Origin: Achromobacter kerstersii
Lineage (GTDB): Bacteria > Pseudomonadota > Gammaproteobacteria > Burkholderiales > Burkholderiaceae_B
NCBI RefSeq assembly: GCF_902859595.1
Contig: NZ_CADIJQ010000014.1
Coordinates: 47,836 to 111,835, forward strand
Direction: 5' to 3'
Length of the DNA stretch: 64,000 nt
Part shown: positions 60,707 to 64,000 of the stretch, one piece after another
Numbering within the stretch: position 1 is the first letter of the stretch
Layout of the letters: each line of letters opens with the position of its first letter
Notes under the pieces: generated by a model
Database searches by the model: none
The model's input: only the letters and a program-made list of their open reading frames with translations
What the model was told of the DNA's origin: nothing
Position numbers and translations under genes: made by a program

Positions 60707-61327
60707 ATGCCGAAACCGGCAGCGACGCAACCTGGCCTGGTTGACCGCATTGCCCATGATATTCAGTCGGGCGTGTATGGTCCCGGCGCCTGGTTGAAAC
60801 AGATCGACCTGCAAGAGCGCTACGACGCCAAGCGTCTGGACGTCAGGCGGGCGCTAGACCAGTTGGCCGCCAAGCGGCTGATTGCGCACATCCCGAACCG
60901 GGGCTATCACGTGTACGCGATGGACCCGGATCAGCATTTGCAGATCCGGGATATCCGCATCCTGCTTGAAACGGGCGCGGCGGCTGACCTGATGCCCAAC
61001 GTTACGGCGGCCAAGGTCCGTGCGCTGCGCACGTTGGCGGAACGTTTCGTCAAGCTGCTGCAAGACGGCACCTTGCTGGAGCAATACGAGGTCAATCTGG
61101 CCTTTCACGCAAGCATGTACGACCTGTGCGGCAACCGCGAGCTGGCGGCGCTGATCCAGGAAATGCGTGCGCGCGGCCCGGCGGCCCCGGCCAAGGAATG
61201 GGTGACTCGATCCCGCATTGAGATTTCGGCGCGCGAACACTTCGACATGGTCGATGCGCTGGAAGCGCGCGATGTGAAGCAGCTGCAAAAAATCATCGCG
61301 CAACACGTTGGGCAAGACATTTCCTGA
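60707..61327 (+). CDS. GntR-family regulator with FCD domain
   Basis: A 206-residue regulator. The winged helix (VDRIAHDIQSGVYGPGAWLKQIDLQERYDAKRLDVRRALDQLAAKRLIAHIPNRGYHV) is followed by an all-helical FCD ligand domain with metal-type histidines (NLAFHASMYDLCGN, EHFDMVDALEARD, AQHV). It lies between the ATPase and binding-protein genes and is the best candidate to bind the TTGGCGCCAA palindromes. Loss of repression by the imported compound or its product is the expected mode. Confidence 0.92.
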   Translation: MPKPAATQPGLVDRIAHDIQSGVYGPGAWLKQIDLQERYDAKRLDVRRALDQLAAKRLIAHIPNRGYHVYAMDPDQHLQIRDIRILLETGAAADLMPNVTAAKVRALRTLAERFVKLLQDGTLLEQYEVNLAFHASMYDLCGNRELAALIQEMRARGPAAPAKEWVTRSRIEISAREHFDMVDALEARDVKQLQKIIAQHVGQDIS

Positions 61328-61461
61328 CACTGACGCTGATGTTCTGATCTCGCGATTCACATCGCCTGCGCGGCGGCCTTCTGCAAAGAGGCCGCCGCGA
61401 TGCATTTGTGCGTCGGGTTCAGGGATACCCCGTATGGCGGCGTGCGGTGGAGTTGCCATAA

Positions 61462-61490
61462 TTAGCAGCTTATTTTGGCGCCAATATATG
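61462..61490 (+). promoter_or_regulatory. promoter with TTGGCGCCAA palindrome, candidate GntR operator
   Basis: TTAGCA (61462-61467), 17-bp spacer and TATATG (61485-61490) could form a promoter. The palindrome TTGGCGCCAA (61475-61484) fills the spacer end and touches the -10, so a bound repressor would block it. It matches the core at 56195-56204. Confidence 0.6.
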
Positions 61491-61525
61491 CGTGGAATCT
61501 GCGCCGCACGCCGGGGAGTCTTTAC

Positions 61526-63079
61526 ATGCACCACCACTTTGTTCCCAGAGCGCTTGCGCTCTCCCTGGCGCTTGCCGCCGTCGCCGCGCCGGTTCATGCC
61601 GCGGTGTTGACGGTGGCCCAACCGGCCGACATCCGCTCGACCAACCCCGGCGTCAACCGCGACAACACAACCGACGGCGTGGTGCTCAATATTGTCGAAG
61701 GCCTGGTCGGCTACCGCGAGAACGGTACCGTCGGCCCCTTGCTGGCCAAGTCGGTTGCCTTGTCGGACGACGGCCTGACCTACACCTTCACACTGCGCGA
61801 CGGCGTGAAGTTCCACAACGGCGCCACGCTGACGTCCGCCGATGTGCTGTGGAACTGGCAGCGCTACATGGACCCGAAAACCGATTGGCGTTGCCGCAGC
61901 GACTTCGACGGGCGCAATGGCCTGAAGGTGACCGACGTGTCGGCGCCGGATGCCAAGACCGTGGTGATGAAGGTGGACCGCAAGTCGGCGGTGTTCCTGG
62001 ATTCGCTGGCGCGCACCGACTGCGGAATGACCGCCATCATCGCCAAGGAGTCGGTGGCGGCAGACGGTTCGTGGATCAAGCCGATCGGCACCGGCCCGTT
62101 CCAGTTCAAGGACTGGAAGCGTGGCGAGTACACGCTGCTGTCGGCGTTCAAGGATTACGTGTCACCCGAAGGCGACAAGCCGGACGGTTACGTGGGCTCG
62201 AAGCGCCCGCTGGTGGACGAGGTGAAGTTCCTAGTGGTGCCGGACCCATCGACGTCCAAGGCCGGCCTGATGTCGGGCGCAATCGACGCCAGCCAGATCA
62301 CCAACACGGATGTGGGCGAACTGAAAAGCGCCAAGAACCTGACCGTCTTCAGCCCGCATGACGCCGTCAAGCACGTGTTGCTGTTCCAGACGCAAGACCC
62401 GGTGCTGAAGAACGTGAAGGTGCGCCAGGCTATCGCGGCGGCACTGGACATCCCGCAAGTGGTGGCCGCTGCGTCCGAAGGCCTGGGCCAGCTGAACAAC
62501 TCCGCCGTCCACGCGGGATCGGCCTATTACAAAGACGCCGAAAAGCGCGGCTACAAGTACGATCCGGCGCGCGCGCAGCAGTTGCTGAAGGAAGCGGGCT
62601 ACAAGGGCGAACCCATCGTCATCTACGCAAACAAGCGCGCGCATGTGCCGAGCTACCAGGTCGCCGTGATTGCACAGGCGATGATGCAGTCGGTGGGCAT
62701 CAACGCGAAGATCGAAGTGCTGGAATGGGCGACGCAGCTGGACCGCTACAACACTGGCAAGTACCAGATCAGCTCGTTCTCCTTCTCGTCCCGCCTGGAC
62801 CCGTCGCTGAGCTTTGAACAGTTTTCTGGCGACAAGGAAAAGCAGCCGCGCAAGGTCTGGGATGATCCCGCCGCGCAGAAGCTGATCGATGAAAGCTTCC
62901 TGGAGTCAGACCCGGTGAAGCGTCAGGCGCTGTTTGATCAACTGCACGCGTTGATGCTGGAACAGGCGCCGATGCTGATGCTGTACAACGGCGCAGATGC
63001 GTGGGCGAGTAATAAGCGAGTGAAGGGCTTTTCGGTGTGGGAGGGGAAGCCGAGAGTTTGGGAGACTGAGGTTCGGTAG
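61526..63079 (+). CDS. ABC dipeptide/oligopeptide-type periplasmic binding protein
   Basis: A 517-residue SBP_bac_5 family protein. The signal peptide (1-25) is followed by VGPLLAKSVALSDDGLTYTFTLRDGVKFHNGATLTSADVLWNWQRYMDP, the family hallmark, and VKVRQAIAAALDIPQVV. It should deliver the solute to the DppBC-like permeases. The ligand may be a peptide, opine or glutathione-like compound. GGGGAG supports the start at 61526. Confidence 0.94.
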   Translation: MHHHFVPRALALSLALAAVAAPVHAAVLTVAQPADIRSTNPGVNRDNTTDGVVLNIVEGLVGYRENGTVGPLLAKSVALSDDGLTYTFTLRDGVKFHNGATLTSADVLWNWQRYMDPKTDWRCRSDFDGRNGLKVTDVSAPDAKTVVMKVDRKSAVFLDSLARTDCGMTAIIAKESVAADGSWIKPIGTGPFQFKDWKRGEYTLLSAFKDYVSPEGDKPDGYVGSKRPLVDEVKFLVVPDPSTSKAGLMSGAIDASQITNTDVGELKSAKNLTVFSPHDAVKHVLLFQTQDPVLKNVKVRQAIAAALDIPQVVAAASEGLGQLNNSAVHAGSAYYKDAEKRGYKYDPARAQQLLKEAGYKGEPIVIYANKRAHVPSYQVAVIAQAMMQSVGINAKIEVLEWATQLDRYNTGKYQISSFSFSSRLDPSLSFEQFSGDKEKQPRKVWDDPAAQKLIDESFLESDPVKRQALFDQLHALMLEQAPMLMLYNGADAWASNKRVKGFSVWEGKPRVWETEVR

Positions 63080-63110
63080 GTTTTTTTGCTTTTGTTGGAG
63101 TGGGTTCTGT

Positions 63111-63281
63111 TGACGCCTGTGGGGTCGGTGGCCTGGGGTGCGCGGGGCAACGATTGCGGTCCGGAGCCTTCGCTCCGGACTGCCCCTGCCTCATCCTCGT
63201 ACGCCTTCGGCTCCCTACGGATTCCGTTGGGCTTATCGACGCCCCGCCCACCCCAGGCCACCGACCCCACAGGCTGCGTCA
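63111..63281. repeat. 170-bp palindromic element
   Basis: Perfect 24-bp outer arms (63115-63138 and 63251-63274), extended by TGACGC (63111-63116) / GCGTCA (63276-63281) across a small bulge. A second inner pair GCGGGGC (63142-63148) / GCCCCGC (63241-63247) follows, and a central 9-bp hairpin (63159-63167 with 63172-63180, loop CTTC). It begins 32 bases after the binding-protein stop. It could be a non-autonomous repeat, a long terminator or a structured RNA. Confidence 0.85.
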
Positions 63282-63908
63282 GTTGAATGCGACGTCAGCG
63301 GGGGCGAGTGCTGTTCTTAGGGTTCTACTCGCCGGCGGAGTGGTGGGAATGATCTTGCGGGGCCCGCTCCATGCCGGCCGCGCGGGCGGCCTTGTGGAGC
63401 TTACGCGCGGCGGAGCGCCGTCGCGGTGTGCGCTTCGCGTGTGGCTGCGTTGTTCAGTTTTTTTTGCGCGCGTCTTGGGATGATTGGCAGCACAAAATTC
63501 ATCATTCCCCCACGCATGATGACCGCACTTGAACCCAAGTGCGGTGTCATTTCCCATCCTACGAATGACGGCCGGCACTTGAACCCCGGTGCGTGGCGCG
63601 CAATGGGTCGGCATGCGCAAGACAGTGCGCGCTGCGCGCCACCTTTCTCCCCCCAAAAACGGCGGGGGGGCCCCTTAGCAACCAGCTCTACAAATTCGCG
63701 AAAGCGACCACCGCCCAAACGCCCACAAATGCGTAAGCCGAGTAAGGCCGCCCGCGCGGCCGCCACTCGGTGGGCCCCGCAGCACTCGTGACTAAGGCAC
63801 ACCCTAGCAGCGCCCCGATCCAAGACGGCGGCAGCCCGTCGGCGCGGTGGCCCTGACTGCGCGCAACCTCGATGCGCCCGAGGGAATCCGAAGATACCGT
63901 CTTGGCCG
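63282..63908. other. gene-poor region beside a transposase
   Basis: This 627-base stretch has no convincing gene. A perfect 9-bp hairpin, CCGCACTTG/CAAGTGCGG (63523-63544), has a degenerate second copy near 63570-63595 (GGCACTTGAACCCCGGTGCG). Long overlapping frames on both strands are high-G+C artefacts. Part of it may be the insertion sequence end. Confidence 0.5.
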
Positions 63909-64000
63909 TCAAGTAGAAAAAGCGTAATCAGGCCTATAAGGTTGCCGCGTCTTGAGCACACCGAAGCACAGATGTACCACCTTGCGCATGCAGGCGCCCA
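63909..64000 (-). mobile_element. IS110-type transposase, C-terminal end only
   Basis: The minus-strand frame entering from the right edge encodes GACMRKVVHLCFGVLKTRQP and then YRPDYAFST before a TGA at 63911-63909. The MRKxxHLCFGVLK pattern is the C-terminus of IS110/IS1111-family transposases (DEDD recombinases that leave no long terminal repeats). Only 29 residues are in view, so completeness is unknown. Confidence 0.75.

Noticed and set aside
63401..63961. 186-codon minus-strand frame near the right edge
   Set aside because: Arg/Ala-rich composition, overlaps hairpins and runs in another frame through the transposase end; looks like noise.

Overview
The window is high-G+C DNA from a betaproteobacterium of the Alcaligenaceae (Achromobacter/Bordetella type). 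This rests on the tpiA-secG pair near tRNA-Leu(GAG), two Bug-family (TctC) solute-binding proteins, GcvA-like LysR and TctDE-like regulators, and the overall codon bias. It is ordinary chromosome with several small accessory inserts. There is no prophage, integrase or CRISPR. One transposase of IS110 type enters from the right edge.

Layout. 1-5.7 kb: a cut-off TPR protein, a zinc-ribbon/RDD/pilin-like membrane protein, a universal stress protein, tRNA-Ser(TGA), a quinone oxidoreductase, tpiA and secG. 5.8-10.1 kb: a Fur-box-like promoter and a FecI-FecR-siderophore receptor cassette, then tRNA-Leu(GAG). 10.4-18 kb: small proteins, a tyrosine phosphatase, a MarR repressor with a clear palindromic operator controlling a flavin monooxygenase/DUF3237/Bug operon, a class IV aminotransferase divergent from a LysR gene, and a nitroreductase. 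18-22.5 kb: a GAF-GGDEF cyclase and three exported proteins, one ClpP-like with a long Gln-Pro-Ser linker. 22.7-28.8 kb: a 2044-residue DUF4011 helicase-nuclease with a transglutaminase-like N-terminus, a probable single-gene defence protein. 28.9-30.7 kb: a lower-G+C type VI PAAR effector and its membrane immunity partner. 31-38 kb: an HslJ-type lipoprotein, a penicillin-acylase-family hydrolase and a sulfatase-Bug pair. 38.7-52.7 kb: mostly hypothetical genes, a TctDE-like two-component system divergent from a CitMHS citrate transporter, a PhaB-like reductase, hicAB, an RcnB-like protein and an unusual density of tandem repeats. 53-56 kb: cold-shock protein and small conserved proteins, DUF808. 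56.2-63.1 kb: a hydrolase, a dipeptide-type ABC transporter (two permeases, fused double ATPase, binding protein) and a GntR/FCD regulator, with the same TTGGCGCCAA palindrome in front of the first and last transcription units. 63.1-64 kb: a 170-bp palindromic element, hairpins and the transposase end.

The functional modules that can be read as units are: iron-siderophore signalling (sigma/anti-sigma/receptor); MarR-controlled aromatic or polyketide-like oxidation with a Bug uptake protein; citrate sensing and uptake; a peptide/ester utilisation regulon under the GntR protein; and two conflict modules (DUF4011 helicase; PAAR toxin-immunity pair). All assignments come from reading translated sequence and motifs by eye; no database search was possible.
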